Part shown: one piece after another, positions 48,626-58,654 of the stretch | How positions within the stretch are numbered: position 1 is the first letter of the stretch | Layout of the letters: each line of letters opens with the position of its first letter | Position numbers and translations under genes: made by a program | The notes under the pieces: generated by a model | What the model saw: only the letters and a program-made list of their open reading frames with translations | What the model was told of the DNA's origin: nothing | The model's database searches: none | NCBI RefSeq assembly: GCF_024181585.1 | Contig: NZ_CP054258.1 | Location: forward strand, 930,001-994,000 | Direction of reading: 5' to 3' | Source of the DNA: Treponema socranskii subsp. buccale | GTDB taxonomy: Bacteria > Spirochaetota > Spirochaetia > Treponematales > Treponemataceae | DNA length: 64,000 bases

Positions 48626-51220
48626 ATGAACGGAATCGGATTTTCACCGCGTGCACAGCGCCTTGTCGCAGCCCTTGCGCAGGATGAAGGACGGAAAAGC
48701 GGCGCGGATCAGCTTTTGCCGGAACACGTGCTGCTCGCTCTTTTGAAAAGTGCGGACGGACTCGGGTATGCGCTGCTCCGCTCTCTTCATATCAATTTCC
48801 TTTCGTTTCAGCGCGCTCTCGAACGGCAATTCAAATCGTATGCGGTATCCGTCGCCCTCGCGGATCTGCCGCCGAGCCGCCGTTTAAAAGCGATGCTCGA
48901 CATCGCAGGCATGGAGTCCCGTGCCCTCGGAAACGATTATGTGGGCACGGAGCATATCGTGCTTTCGGCTATCAGAGAAGAGGGCAGCGCAACGGCGCGG
49001 TTTTTTGAAAATGCCGACATGACGATCGAAGACGCGCGGCGCATCGTTCCGGAAATCCAAGCGCATTCCCCTTCATCGGTAAATGAAAAAGCGTCCCGTT
49101 CGTTTTCGAAAACCGCGCTCGAGAATTTCTTCGGGGCACCGGCGAACGCGTCGCTTTCTTCGTCGGATGCGGGTATGCAGACGGCGCAAAGTCAAGTGCG
49201 TCAAAGCAGAAGCGAGCGGACGTTCCTCGGCGAGTTCAGCCGAGACATCACAAAAATTGCGCGGGAAGAAAAAGACGATCCCGTCGTCGGACGGAGCAAG
49301 GAGATACAGCGCATCGTGCAAGTGCTTTCGCGCCGCACGAAAAACAATCCCGTGCTCATCGGAGAACCGGGTGTCGGTAAAACGGCGATCGTAGAAGGTC
49401 TCGCGCAGAGAATCGCAAAGGGCAACGTGCCGCGCAATCTGCTCAAAAAGCGTATCCTCTCCCTCGATTTGGCCGCTCTCATCGCGGGTACGAAATATCG
49501 CGGAGAGTTCGAAGATCGCATGAAAAAAATGATGAAAGAAGTTCGGGACGATAAAAACATCATTTTATTTATCGACGAACTGCACACGATCATCGGTGCG
49601 GGAGGCCCTGAAGGGACGATGGACGCATCGAACATGCTCAAGCCCGCGTTGAGCAGAGGCGAGATACAGATCATCGGTGCGACGACGACGAAGGAATACA
49701 GCCGTTATATCGAAAAGGACTCCGCGCTCGAACGCCGCTTCCAAACGGTGAAAGTCGAAGAGCCGACGGACGACGACACGGTGGGCATCCTTGAAGGGAT
49801 AAAAAAACGCTACGAAGATTTTCACGGCATCGTGTTCGACGACGACGTTATCCCGGCGATCGTTAAATTCTCCAGACGCTATATCCCCGAACGATTTCTT
49901 CCCGACAAAGCGATCGATATACTCGACGAAGCGGGCGCGGCAAAAAAAATACAGGAAGAAGCGAAACCCGCAGAGCTCGCGGAAGTGGAACGAAGCATCG
50001 AAAAGCTTGCAGCGGAAAAAAGGAGGCTCGTCGAAGAACAGGATTACGAACGGGCTGCTCTCGTGCGCGACAAAGTGCTCGAACTGCGCAGAAAGCTCGA
50101 CCTCTACAGCGAATATTGGCGGAACAGCAATCTGCAAAACAGAAGACACGTTACCGAACAGGATATCTGCCGCATCATCGGAGCGATGACCGGCATTCCC
50201 GTCGAACAGCTCGATTCGTCCGAAACGAAACGCCTCGTACACATGGAAGAAGAGATGCACAAAAGCGTTATCGGACAGGACGAGGCGGTGCACCTCATCG
50301 CGGGCGCGGTTCGAAGAAGCAGGGCGGGCGTTTCGTCTCCGAAGCATCCGCTCGGCTCGTTTATCTTTCTCGGCCCGACGGGAGTGGGAAAAACACAGCT
50401 TGCAAAAGCGCTCGCGAAATTTTTATTCGGCAGCGAAGATATGCTTGTGCGTATCGATATGTCCGACTATATGGAAAAGCACAACGCGAGCCGGCTCGTC
50501 GGAGCGCCTCCGGGCTATGTCGGCTACGAAGAAGGCGGCGTGCTCACCGAAGCGGTGCGCCGCCGGCCGTATTCGGTCGTCCTCCTCGACGAAATCGAAA
50601 AAGCGCATCCCGACGTATTCAATTTGCTTTTACAGCTGCTCGAAGAAGGCGAACTCAGCGACAACCTCGGTCACACCGTAAACTTCCGGAACACCGTCGT
50701 CATCATGACGAGCAATGCGGGTGCGCGGCAGATTACGAGCGGAAGCCGTGTCGGGTTTTTGCCGTCGGGCGAAGGACTTTTGTCGTACGACGATATAAAA
50801 GCGAGCGCGCTCGGAGAGCTTAAAAAAATGCTGAGTCCCGAGCTTTTAAACCGCATCGACGACGTCGTCGTTTTCGGCGCGCTTACGAAAGAAGAAGTCG
50901 GCCGGATACTCGACATACAGATCAAAGAGCTTGACGACAGAATGCGCGAGCAAAATATTGCCATTTCCGTAAAGCCTAAAGCACGGGAATACCTTATCGA
51001 ACACGGGTACGAACCGGAATCGGGTGCCCGCCCGATGCGCCGCCTTATCCGCCGTGAAATCGAAGATCCGCTTTCCGTCGAAATCCTTTCGGGGGAGGGA
51101 GAAAAGTCGAACAGCGTTTCTGTCGAATGCGTGAACGACAAACTCAGTGTCAAATTCGTTAAACCGAAGAAGGTCGAAACGGTGCTTGCAAATTCCCTGA
51201 CGCAAGACGGACGGAAATGA
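48626..51220 (+). CDS. clpC: ClpC-type AAA+ unfoldase, C-terminus replaced by island insertion
   Basis: 864 residues. Clp N-domain (1-145), NBD1 with G-E-P-G-V-G-K-T, a UVR motif in the middle domain ([11 protein letters not shown]), NBD2 with G-P-T-G-V-G-K-T, and the ClpB_D2 C-terminal domain. Works with ClpP on McsB-marked proteins. ATG at 48626 after GGGGG. It ends N-S-L-T-Q-D-G-R-K-stop at 51218-51220. The same DNA recurs at 61656-61703 and there continues in frame to Q-P-A-S-K-R-stop, which must be the ancestral tail. Confidence 0.95.
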   Translation: MNGIGFSPRAQRLVAALAQDEGRKSGADQLLPEHVLLALLKSADGLGYALLRSLHINFLSFQRALERQFKSYAVSVALADLPPSRRLKAMLDIAGMESRALGNDYVGTEHIVLSAIREEGSATARFFENADMTIEDARRIVPEIQAHSPSSVNEKASRSFSKTALENFFGAPANASLSSSDAGMQTAQSQVRQSRSERTFLGEFSRDITKIAREEKDDPVVGRSKEIQRIVQVLSRRTKNNPVLIGEPGVGKTAIVEGLAQRIAKGNVPRNLLKKRILSLDLAALIAGTKYRGEFEDRMKKMMKEVRDDKNIILFIDELHTIIGAGGPEGTMDASNMLKPALSRGEIQIIGATTTKEYSRYIEKDSALERRFQTVKVEEPTDDDTVGILEGIKKRYEDFHGIVFDDDVIPAIVKFSRRYIPERFLPDKAIDILDEAGAAKKIQEEAKPAELAEVERSIEKLAAEKRRLVEEQDYERAALVRDKVLELRRKLDLYSEYWRNSNLQNRRHVTEQDICRIIGAMTGIPVEQLDSSETKRLVHMEEEMHKSVIGQDEAVHLIAGAVRRSRAGVSSPKHPLGSFIFLGPTGVGKTQLAKALAKFLFGSEDMLVRIDMSDYMEKHNASRLVGAPPGYVGYEEGGVLTEAVRRRPYSVVLLDEIEKAHPDVFNLLLQLLEEGELSDNLGHTVNFRNTVVIMTSNAGARQITSGSRVGFLPSGEGLLSYDDIKASALGELKKMLSPELLNRIDDVVVFGALTKEEVGRILDIQIKELDDRMREQNIAISVKPKAREYLIEHGYEPESGARPMRRLIRREIEDPLSVEILSGEGEKSNSVSVECVNDKLSVKFVKPKKVETVLANSLTQDGRK
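51191..51217. repeat. Left 27-bp direct repeat of the island
   Basis: AATTCCCTGACGCAAGACGG then ACGGAAA (51191-51217). It matches 61656-61682 at 26 of 27 positions, the single difference at base 21. It codes for the last residues of ClpC and its last base is the A of the next gene's ATG. Confidence 0.9.
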
Positions 51221-53346
51221 GAGGAAAATTTTCAAATTATAAAAAAAGTAAATCGCAGTTTTTAGAAATATTTTTACCCGTTACCGCGCTCACAACGATA
51301 TGTGTTGTTATCGTAACGTTGTTAATTTCCATTGTGTATATATCAAATTATGAAAAAACTACCGCTGTGCAATACAGGTTGTCGTTGACGATGGTGAGTT
51401 CGCTGTATCAGCAGATGCGTACGAATACGATGCCCGTATTGAATGATTTATTTGAAAACGGAGATATACAGGATTATCTTTTCTGCAATTCGGGTACGGA
51501 GCGAAAATATGAAACGCTTACAAAAGTACAGGCTTTGACGGATGCCGCCGTTACGCGAAACGATTATATTCATTCGATTTACCTGTATAACGGAGTTTAC
51601 GGATATTTTTCATCGTATGCGGGTTATGAGGGCGGCGTATGTTTCAGTGACGCAAGTCTCGATACGTTTTTAATGCAGGCGGATCGAATGCCTATGATTT
51701 TTACCATGCGAACTGCGAGGTTTTTTTCAAAAGCGGACTATACCAATAGTGATGAACTTATAGAAAAAAATTTGTATACTATGGTGATTTCTCATAAAAC
51801 GGATAATCCCGCCAAAACATATGCGTTGATTGTAAATCTGTCGGAATCCGAAGCAAGAGAACTCTTTACGCGCAAAACGGGGGAACTTGCGCCTGTATTT
51901 TTTATTATCGATAACCGTAAGTATTTTTTGTCGCATCCCGATCCTTCATTTTTCAATACTCCGATACAATCCGGTTCGATCTATGACAAGATATGTTCGT
52001 TTCCCTCCATTCGGGAAGACGGAAGAGGATATAAATGTTTGAAAAGCGACGGAGAAAAATATTTTATCTGTTATGAAGATCAACAGATAATGGGATGGAG
52101 GCTGTTTTATATTATTCCGTATTCACGACTGATACGAGGCTTTTATACCTTTATTAAAAATATTATAACGATTACTATAGCGGTTTTTACCGTGACGGTT
52201 ATTGCAATAATAATTATTGCGCATAAAGTCGACTTGGCTTTAAGTTATGAAAGAAGATTTCTTGCTTATATACAAGGCAGGGGAGATAAGATCGAGTATC
52301 CTCTTGTAAAGACGACCGCATACGGAATTTCACTCTTTCGGATCACTCCGAAAAAGTTAAAGGCGCTACCCAAAGAATATCACACCGATTTGAAAAAAAA
52401 TATATACACTGCGGCTTTCCAATATTTACAAAGAAAAAGCCGCATTATCGGGTTTGATGATTTTTCTTTTATTTGGCTTTCAGTGTTGAGTCCGAAAGAT
52501 ATGTATACGAAGCTTTGTGATTTTGTCGATGTAGTGCATGATAAATTCGAAGCGGACCTCACCGCTGTTGTTTCCGATGCCGCAGTCGGTATGGCTGAAT
52601 TGCCTCAGGAAGTATCGCGTTTAAGAGAAATGATGAAAGATTTGTATTTGGTAAACCGCGGCGGTATCGATTATGCCGTAAGGCAAGATATGAAAATGAC
52701 AGTGATAAATATCAGGGAATTCGAAGCCGTTCTGATCGCTAAAGATGCAAAACAATTTGCAGTTTGTATGGAAAAAGCCGTTGCGGCCATACGGGAAAAT
52801 CCGTCTTGGTTCAGTTTTAATTTATTTATTGCAAATCTTGTATATGTTTTGAATCGATATTTACATGATGAAATAGATTTGTATTATCCGGGAGGAATAA
52901 ATATCTTAGCTGAAGATATGTCCGCACTGGAAGAGATTCGTGGTTTGCTTGAAATCTCGGCTCGTATCGAGCGTATTCTAATGCATAGCAGAGAAGCCGG
53001 TAAAAATGCTAAAAATTATGAAACGGTAAACGCTATAAATCGTTATATCAAAGCAAATATTAAAAATACCATGCTCAATTCCGATATGATTGCCGATCAT
53101 ATCGGAATGTCTTTGAATTATACCAGAGTTTTATATCGGCAAATAACGGGAAAATCTTTTAATGATGTTATAGGTGAAATGCGCCTTTTGCTTGTTGAGG
53201 ATTTATTGCTGCACAGCGATAAAACAATCGATGAGATTCGGCAGGAAGCCGGTTTTACCAATTATTCATATTTTTGCACGTATTTTAAAAATAAATTCGG
53301 TGTTTCACCGACGCATTACAGAATTCTTCATAGTAAAACAAAATAA
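51217..53346 (+). CDS. Membrane-bound AraC-family regulator (YesN/YesS-like sensor)
   Basis: 709 residues. Transmembrane helices near 18-40 and 300-322 bracket an extracytoplasmic dCache-like domain. The cytoplasmic part ends in a two-helix-turn-helix AraC domain (about 610-705; I-A-D-H-I-G-M-S-L-N-Y and E-I-R-Q-E-A-G-F-T-N-Y-S-Y-F with P-T-H-Y-R). Such proteins sense sugars outside and activate adjacent transporter genes, here those at 53685-61657. Its ATG overlaps the clpC stop (ATGA), so it is translationally coupled to clpC. Clearly richer in A/T than clpC. Confidence 0.88.
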   Translation: MRGKFSNYKKSKSQFLEIFLPVTALTTICVVIVTLLISIVYISNYEKTTAVQYRLSLTMVSSLYQQMRTNTMPVLNDLFENGDIQDYLFCNSGTERKYETLTKVQALTDAAVTRNDYIHSIYLYNGVYGYFSSYAGYEGGVCFSDASLDTFLMQADRMPMIFTMRTARFFSKADYTNSDELIEKNLYTMVISHKTDNPAKTYALIVNLSESEARELFTRKTGELAPVFFIIDNRKYFLSHPDPSFFNTPIQSGSIYDKICSFPSIREDGRGYKCLKSDGEKYFICYEDQQIMGWRLFYIIPYSRLIRGFYTFIKNIITITIAVFTVTVIAIIIIAHKVDLALSYERRFLAYIQGRGDKIEYPLVKTTAYGISLFRITPKKLKALPKEYHTDLKKNIYTAAFQYLQRKSRIIGFDDFSFIWLSVLSPKDMYTKLCDFVDVVHDKFEADLTAVVSDAAVGMAELPQEVSRLREMMKDLYLVNRGGIDYAVRQDMKMTVINIREFEAVLIAKDAKQFAVCMEKAVAAIRENPSWFSFNLFIANLVYVLNRYLHDEIDLYYPGGINILAEDMSALEEIRGLLEISARIERILMHSREAGKNAKNYETVNAINRYIKANIKNTMLNSDMIADHIGMSLNYTRVLYRQITGKSFNDVIGEMRLLLVEDLLLHSDKTIDEIRQEAGFTNYSYFCTYFKNKFGVSPTHYRILHSKTK

Positions 53347-53684
53347 TATTTAAATTTCAAAATCGTAAATCGTTGTTTTTCAAAATCGATATATGAATTT
53401 TAAATCAAGACAAAATCAAAAAACGGGTTAATAATATTCTTATCCGAATACCGAAAAGGAGGTGTGATAAAAAGCGCCGTCTGAAATATCGCCGACACTT
53501 TTTATCTCGAGTTTGCTTGGATGTTTGCAGAAGACGTGTATACGTGTTATTTCGATAAAAATCGCATGAATACGATACGTTTTGTTTTGCAAACTCGACT
53601 ATTGAACGTGTGCGCACACGCGCACGGCTAAAAACTTTTTCGGAAATTCATATTTCCTGCAAAAGTTTTTATGGGAGGACTGTT
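53347..53684. other. Gap upstream of the sugar-binding protein
   Basis: The first part (53347-53460) is AT-rich with no feature I can support. The rest is the structured leader described at 53466-53675. No gene is present. Confidence 0.5.
53466..53675 (+). promoter_or_regulatory. Structured 5'-leader, copy 2 (sugar-binding protein)
   Basis: Same order as copy 1: GATAAAAAGCG hairpin with one mismatch (53466-53506), CTCGAGTTTGC and GCAAACTCGA now separated by an extra 60-70 nt, GTGTGCGCACACGCGCACGG, CTAAAAAC, then AAAACTTTT pairing with AAAAGTTTT (53661-53669). Inside the TC/TGC loop GGAAAT (53642-53647) pairs with ATTTCC (53652-53657). This stem differs from copy 1 on both sides. GGGAGG and the ATG follow. 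Confidence 0.7.
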
Positions 53685-55004
53685 ATGCAAAGACGAAGTA
53701 AATTATTTCTAAAAGTGTTTATCACAGCATCTTTTGCCGTTCAAAGTTTGTTTGCAATGGGCGATGCGGATACGACGAGTAAAAATACGGCAACTGCGGG
53801 GCCTGTCGTTATTACGTATTATACATGGGATGACGCCGCGCATAAATCGTTGATAGAAAAATTTAATGCAACCCATTCAAATGTCAGAGTTGAGGGAAAA
53901 ATACTTCCCGCCGCGGATTACGAAACAAAAATCGCTACGCTGCTTTCCGGCCGTGCCGAAATGGATTGCTTTATGGAAAAGCGTCAGACGGATGCATTCA
54001 CTCGCATGGATAACGGTTTTATAGAGCCGCTCAATAAATACATCGATAAGACGGGTAAACCGAATACGGCCGTTGAAGCGTATAAAACATCTTTAAGCTA
54101 TGACGGAAAGATTATGGGTATTCCATGGCGGGGAGGAGCGTATTATACCTATTTCAATAAAAATGTATTTAAAAAAGCGGGACTTAAAACGCCCGATTGG
54201 TATGCGGAAAGAGGAGAGTGGACATGGGCAAAATTTGAAGAACTTGCACGGGCGATCCATGCAGCCGATTCTTCTCTTATCGGGGCTTCCATCTATTTTT
54301 GGGGATCGAATGCAACGTATATGGCAAATCAGGCGGGAGAAACTTTTATAAGCAATGCCGGAAAAATCGGTGCGATGGATAATCTCTTGAAACAGATTGC
54401 TATGCGGAAGCGTCTTGAATCGGTCGGTGCCATGTGGTCTCTGATCGATATGAAAGTTACGAAGACGCACTATTCCAAACAGTTTTACGACGGAAAACTC
54501 GGTATGCTTTTAATCGGCGAATGGTTTCCGGGTCAGATGACGACCGGTGAACGGGACGGACTTCTTGCAGCAGGTTTTAAAAAAGCCGATTACGGTATTA
54601 CAAGATTGCCGTGCGATAAACAGCGTTATGTGACTATGGGACTTCCTACCTTTAACAGCATAACTTCATATTCAAAAAATAAAGATGCCGCTTTTGAATT
54701 TATTTCGTGGATGGGCGGTGCAGAAGCCGCATCTCTTGCCGCTTCGTTCGGTGTTCTCCCTGCCGTCAGTTCTCCCGAAGTGGAAAAAATCTTAAGCGGC
54801 AGCCTGCCCGACGCTTCTTCGGTAAAATATTATCTTGAACCGAAGGTTTCGAATAATACGGCTACCTTTTCAAAATACGGTTCGCGTGTTGAAACTGTTA
54901 TCAATACGATGCAGGAAGCTTATCTTCTGAACAAACTGACAGATGCTCAGTTCAGGGAGCAGTGGGCAAAGGAGATGAAAAATATCGTAGATACGTCGTA
55001 TTGA
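53685..55004 (+). CDS. ABC sugar transporter, family 1 solute-binding protein
   Basis: 439 residues. A signal peptide (about 1-24) has no lipobox cysteine, so it is probably soluble or anchored by its signal. The fold shows I-T-Y-Y-T-W-D at the first strand, G-I-P-W-R-G-G-A-Y-Y-T-Y-F-N-K-N, and W-M-G-G-A-E-A-A-S near the end. ATG at 53685 behind GGGAGG. With the two permeases it forms a carbohydrate importer; the glycosidases downstream suggest oligosaccharides containing uronic acid. Confidence 0.9.
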   Translation: MQRRSKLFLKVFITASFAVQSLFAMGDADTTSKNTATAGPVVITYYTWDDAAHKSLIEKFNATHSNVRVEGKILPAADYETKIATLLSGRAEMDCFMEKRQTDAFTRMDNGFIEPLNKYIDKTGKPNTAVEAYKTSLSYDGKIMGIPWRGGAYYTYFNKNVFKKAGLKTPDWYAERGEWTWAKFEELARAIHAADSSLIGASIYFWGSNATYMANQAGETFISNAGKIGAMDNLLKQIAMRKRLESVGAMWSLIDMKVTKTHYSKQFYDGKLGMLLIGEWFPGQMTTGERDGLLAAGFKKADYGITRLPCDKQRYVTMGLPTFNSITSYSKNKDAAFEFISWMGGAEAASLAASFGVLPAVSSPEVEKILSGSLPDASSVKYYLEPKVSNNTATFSKYGSRVETVINTMQEAYLLNKLTDAQFREQWAKEMKNIVDTSY

Positions 55005-55030
55005 CAGTCTTGCACTGTAATCAAATGAAT

Positions 55031-55063
55031 AAAGCTCCTGTCGGCTCGGGCAGGAGCTTTGCA
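55031..55063 (+). terminator. Hairpin after the binding-protein gene
   Basis: AAAGCTCCTG and CAGGAGCTTT form a 10-bp perfect stem with a 10-nt loop in the gap before the permease gene. It may end part of the transcript, leaving more binding protein than permease. Confidence 0.75.
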
Positions 55064-55098
55064 ATGAAAATGTATCCCTGCGAATTCAGGAGGCGAAA

Positions 55099-55998
55099 AT
55101 GAACGGAAAACACGGGGGGATGCGGCGGCTGACCGTTTTGTCTTTTCTGTTTCCCAGCTTTATAGGTTTTTTTATATTTATACTTATTCCGTTGGTTATG
55201 GCCGTCGTTTTGTCTTTTACCAATTATTCGGGCGGCGCGAGATTTCGGTTCGTCGCATTGAAAAATTATACAGTAGCATTTGCAGATGAAAATTTTTTAA
55301 AAAGTCTTTTTCTCACATTTCAATACATGATCTGTACTGTCTTTTTTCAAATTGCACTGGGTCTGCTTTTTGCGTTATTTCTTGCGCGACCGTTTCGCGG
55401 CAGTACGTTTTTTCGAAGTGCATTTTATATTCCGAATATACTTTCTTCAGTCGCTGTCGGTTTGGCGTTTATGTTTATCTTCGAACCGTCATCGGGTTTT
55501 ATGAACGGGCTTTTGAAGGCGGTAGGTTTGCCGACGTCAAAGTGGCTTGCAGGAGAAAAATCTTCTCTCCTTGTTATAATGCTGGTTTCGATTTGGCAAA
55601 ATGTAGGCTATTATATGGTGCTGCTTATCGGTGCGCTGCAAAACGTAAACGGTTCCCTGTATGAGGCTGCGAAAATGGACGGCGCCGGCAAATTGCAGCA
55701 ATTTTTGGCCGTTACGCTTCCCGGTATTTCGCCTGTACTTTTTTATGCCGTTATACTTGCGATAATACGCGGGTTTCAGTCATTTGATTATATTTACGTT
55801 ATGACAGGCGGGCAGCTCGGGGGAGGGCCTGCCGGCAGTACAAATGTATTGGCATTCGATATTTATACAAACGCGTTTACGCATTATCGTTTGGGCTATG
55901 CATCCGCCGAATCCGTCGTCTTATTGATAATTATTCTTATCGTCACTTTGATTCAGAATTACGGTCAAAAAAAGTGGGTAGTTTATGATATCGTTTAA
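55099..55998 (+). CDS. ABC sugar permease, MalF/UgpA-like
   Basis: 299 residues, six transmembrane helices. The EAA loop reads Y-E-A-A-K-M-D-G-A-G-K, where the ATPase docks. No ATPase gene is in the island; a shared MsmK-type ATPase elsewhere is expected. Its stop overlaps the next gene by 14 bp. Confidence 0.92.
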   Translation: MNGKHGGMRRLTVLSFLFPSFIGFFIFILIPLVMAVVLSFTNYSGGARFRFVALKNYTVAFADENFLKSLFLTFQYMICTVFFQIALGLLFALFLARPFRGSTFFRSAFYIPNILSSVAVGLAFMFIFEPSSGFMNGLLKAVGLPTSKWLAGEKSSLLVIMLVSIWQNVGYYMVLLIGALQNVNGSLYEAAKMDGAGKLQQFLAVTLPGISPVLFYAVILAIIRGFQSFDYIYVMTGGQLGGGPAGSTNVLAFDIYTNAFTHYRLGYASAESVVLLIIILIVTLIQNYGQKKWVVYDIV

Positions 55999-56806
55999 TA
56001 AAAATATCAAAATAGGGAAATATATTTTTTTGATTATAATAACGATAATTTCGCTTTTTCCGATAGTGCTCGTTTTGTCTTCGTCGTTTAAAAATGAAAG
56101 CGAAATATTCGATTTTCCGTTTCATTTGATTCCTCGTCAAATTATTTTTTCCAACTTTATCCGGTTGAGTCGGAACTTTCCGTTGTATATCTGGAATTCC
56201 GTTAAGCTGACATCGATTATCGCGGTTTTGCAGCTCTTTTCGGCGTCAACCGGCGGATACGTGTTTTCCAAACTGAAATGGAAGGGGCGGAACTTTATCT
56301 TCGGTTTATACCTTGCCTCGATGATGATTCCATTACAAGCCGTTACCATTCCGCAGTTTATCATAATGCGGAATCTCAATCTTTATGACACGCATGCGGC
56401 TATTATCCTTTTGAGCACGTTTACGGCTTTCGGAACTTTTCTCATTCGACAATATTTTTTATCCGTACCGGATACCTATCTCGAAGCTGCACGTATCGAC
56501 GGCGCTCGTGAATGGACAATATTTTTTAATATTATGCTGCCGATGGCAAAACCCGTTTTGGTCACTCAAGCCGTACTGTCATTTCGTTTTTTTTGGAACG
56601 ACTTTTTTACTCCGCTCATTTATCTGACAACGCCGGAACTGAAAACGCTGCCTTTGGGTATGACGGATTTTGTACGTGAACAGTATGTATACTGGGGACC
56701 GCAGATGGCGGCCGCATTGATTTCTATTATTCCCGTTTTAATAATTTTTATGTTCGGACAAAGATATTTTATTGAAGGAGTCTCTTCTTCAGGATTAAAG
56801 GGGTAG
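55985..56806 (+). CDS. ABC sugar permease, MalG/UgpE-like
   Basis: 273 residues with six helices; the EAA loop reads L-E-A-A-R-I-D-G-A-R. Partner of the preceding permease. The next gene starts 4 bp after its stop. Confidence 0.92.
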   Translation: MISFNKNIKIGKYIFLIIITIISLFPIVLVLSSSFKNESEIFDFPFHLIPRQIIFSNFIRLSRNFPLYIWNSVKLTSIIAVLQLFSASTGGYVFSKLKWKGRNFIFGLYLASMMIPLQAVTIPQFIIMRNLNLYDTHAAIILLSTFTAFGTFLIRQYFLSVPDTYLEAARIDGAREWTIFFNIMLPMAKPVLVTQAVLSFRFFWNDFFTPLIYLTTPELKTLPLGMTDFVREQYVYWGPQMAAALISIIPVLIIFMFGQRYFIEGVSSSGLKG

Positions 56807-56810
56807 GATT

Positions 56811-58586
56811 ATGAAAGAACAAAGCGGCAACTTCCAGTCGGAAATTCACGAAAAAGATTATCGGGCGAAATTTATTCCGCTTCGCAAAACGGTACAAAAT
56901 GCGATTTGTATGGACGGACGAGAAACGGAATCGCTTAACGGCTCATGGCATTTTACGGTCGATCCGTATGAAACATCGTTGCGTGCCGGATGGTACGCCG
57001 AAAAACGCTTTTCGGAGGACGGTCGCGAAATGCCCTGCGATTTCGATTTTCAGGCATGGCCGACAATCGCGGTGCCTTCGTGCTGGAATATGATTTCACC
57101 CGAGCTTTTTTATTATGAAAATATAGGTGTGTATTATAGAGAGTTTACATATATCGAGAGGAAGGCAGGGGAGAGGACTTTCATTCAGTTTGAAGGAGCG
57201 CAATACCGTACCTATGTATTTTTAAATAATAAACCGATTGCGTTCCATGACGGAGGATCGACACCGTTTACGGTCGAGACAACGGGGCTGTTGCAGCGTT
57301 TTAATAAAATTATGGTGTTTGTCGATGCTGCACGCTCCGATTCCCGCGTTCCGATGAGCAATACGGATTGGTTTAATTACGGAGGATTATATCGTGATGT
57401 CTATTTTGTACGGACGCCTCAAGTTTTAATCAAGGATTGGTTTGTTCGGCTTGTTCCCGGATCCGGTTATAAAAAAATTGCGATTGACTTTCAAATAGAG
57501 GGGACAAAAACAGGCGAGGCTCGATTTTGTATTCCCGAATTGGAGCTCGATGAAGTCATTTCGGTTGCGGATGGAAAAGGCCGTGCGGAAATCGAGGTTT
57601 CACCCGAATTGTGGAGTCCTGAAAATCCTAAGTTATACGATGTTTCGCTTTCGTTCGGAGAAGATGCCGTATCGGATAGGATCGGTTTCCGCGAAATTAA
57701 AGTCGAAAACGGAAAGATTTATCTTAACGGAAAAGCACGTTACCTGAAGGGCGTATGCGTACATGAAGATCATGAAAAGTTCGGCAAAACTACCGATGAT
57801 GAGATAATACGTGCGACAATACGGGATCTGAAAGATATGCACGGCATATTTTTGCGCTTGGCGCATTATCCTCACACGAGGCGTTTTGCAAAAATTGCCG
57901 ATGAAACGGGTGTGCTGTTATGGGAAGAAATTCCCGTCTATTGGGCGATTGATTTTTCGAATCCCGATACGTACGATGATGCGGAAAATCAGCTTTCGGA
58001 ATTGATCGTGCGAGATAAAAATCGTGCATCCGTGATCATTTGGTCGGTGGGAAATGAAAATGCCGATACCGACGACAGGTTGTCATTTATGCGTAATCTT
58101 GTGCAGACGGCAAAGCGGCTTGATCCGACTCGGCTTGTCAGTGCGGCTTGTCTTGTCAATCGGGAAAAAATGTGCCTTGAAGATCGTCTTATGAACGAAT
58201 TGGATGTTATCGGCAATAACGAGTATTACGGTTGGTATGAACCGAATTTCGACGATTTGATTACAATCCTTAGCAATACAAAATTGACAAAACCGGTCAT
58301 TATCACCGAATTCGGTGCGGGCGCCGGATATGGGAATCACGGTACGGAAAATACGCTTTGGACGGAAGAATATCAGGAAACGCTGTATAAAAAGCAATTT
58401 GCGGTAATGAAAAGAAGCGATTTCATTCAAGGAACGACTCCGTGGATTTTGTATGATTTTCGTGCCGTGCGCAGACAAAATCGGTATCAAAAAGGTTTTA
58501 ATCGCAAAGGATTGATTGACGCCGATCGCAAAAGAAGAAAATTGGCCTTTAAAGTCGTTGCGGATTATTATGCAGGTATTGATTAA
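56811..58586 (+). CDS. GH2 beta-glucuronidase
   Basis: 591 residues with the sugar-binding, Ig-like and TIM-barrel domains of GH2. Acid/base Glu 416 (V-G-N-E-N) and nucleophile Glu 500 (I-T-E-F-G-A-G). The N-x-K motif (N564-R-K566-G) that binds the glucuronate carboxylate marks it as a beta-glucuronidase rather than a beta-galactosidase. No signal peptide, so it acts in the cytoplasm on imported glucuronides. Confidence 0.88.
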   Translation: MKEQSGNFQSEIHEKDYRAKFIPLRKTVQNAICMDGRETESLNGSWHFTVDPYETSLRAGWYAEKRFSEDGREMPCDFDFQAWPTIAVPSCWNMISPELFYYENIGVYYREFTYIERKAGERTFIQFEGAQYRTYVFLNNKPIAFHDGGSTPFTVETTGLLQRFNKIMVFVDAARSDSRVPMSNTDWFNYGGLYRDVYFVRTPQVLIKDWFVRLVPGSGYKKIAIDFQIEGTKTGEARFCIPELELDEVISVADGKGRAEIEVSPELWSPENPKLYDVSLSFGEDAVSDRIGFREIKVENGKIYLNGKARYLKGVCVHEDHEKFGKTTDDEIIRATIRDLKDMHGIFLRLAHYPHTRRFAKIADETGVLLWEEIPVYWAIDFSNPDTYDDAENQLSELIVRDKNRASVIIWSVGNENADTDDRLSFMRNLVQTAKRLDPTRLVSAACLVNREKMCLEDRLMNELDVIGNNEYYGWYEPNFDDLITILSNTKLTKPVIITEFGAGAGYGNHGTENTLWTEEYQETLYKKQFAVMKRSDFIQGTTPWILYDFRAVRRQNRYQKGFNRKGLIDADRKRRKLAFKVVADYYAGID

Positions 58587-58654
58587 AAAGGCCGAATTTC
58601 AGGTGCCTTGTAGTATGCTGTAAAAATATACATTTATCGAAATGAGGTTGTACC

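Noticed and set aside
53460-53484. Leader peptide beginning GTG-ATA-AAA after AAAGGAGG
   Set aside because: Seven codons only, and the ribosome-binding sequence is absent from copy 1 of the same leader.
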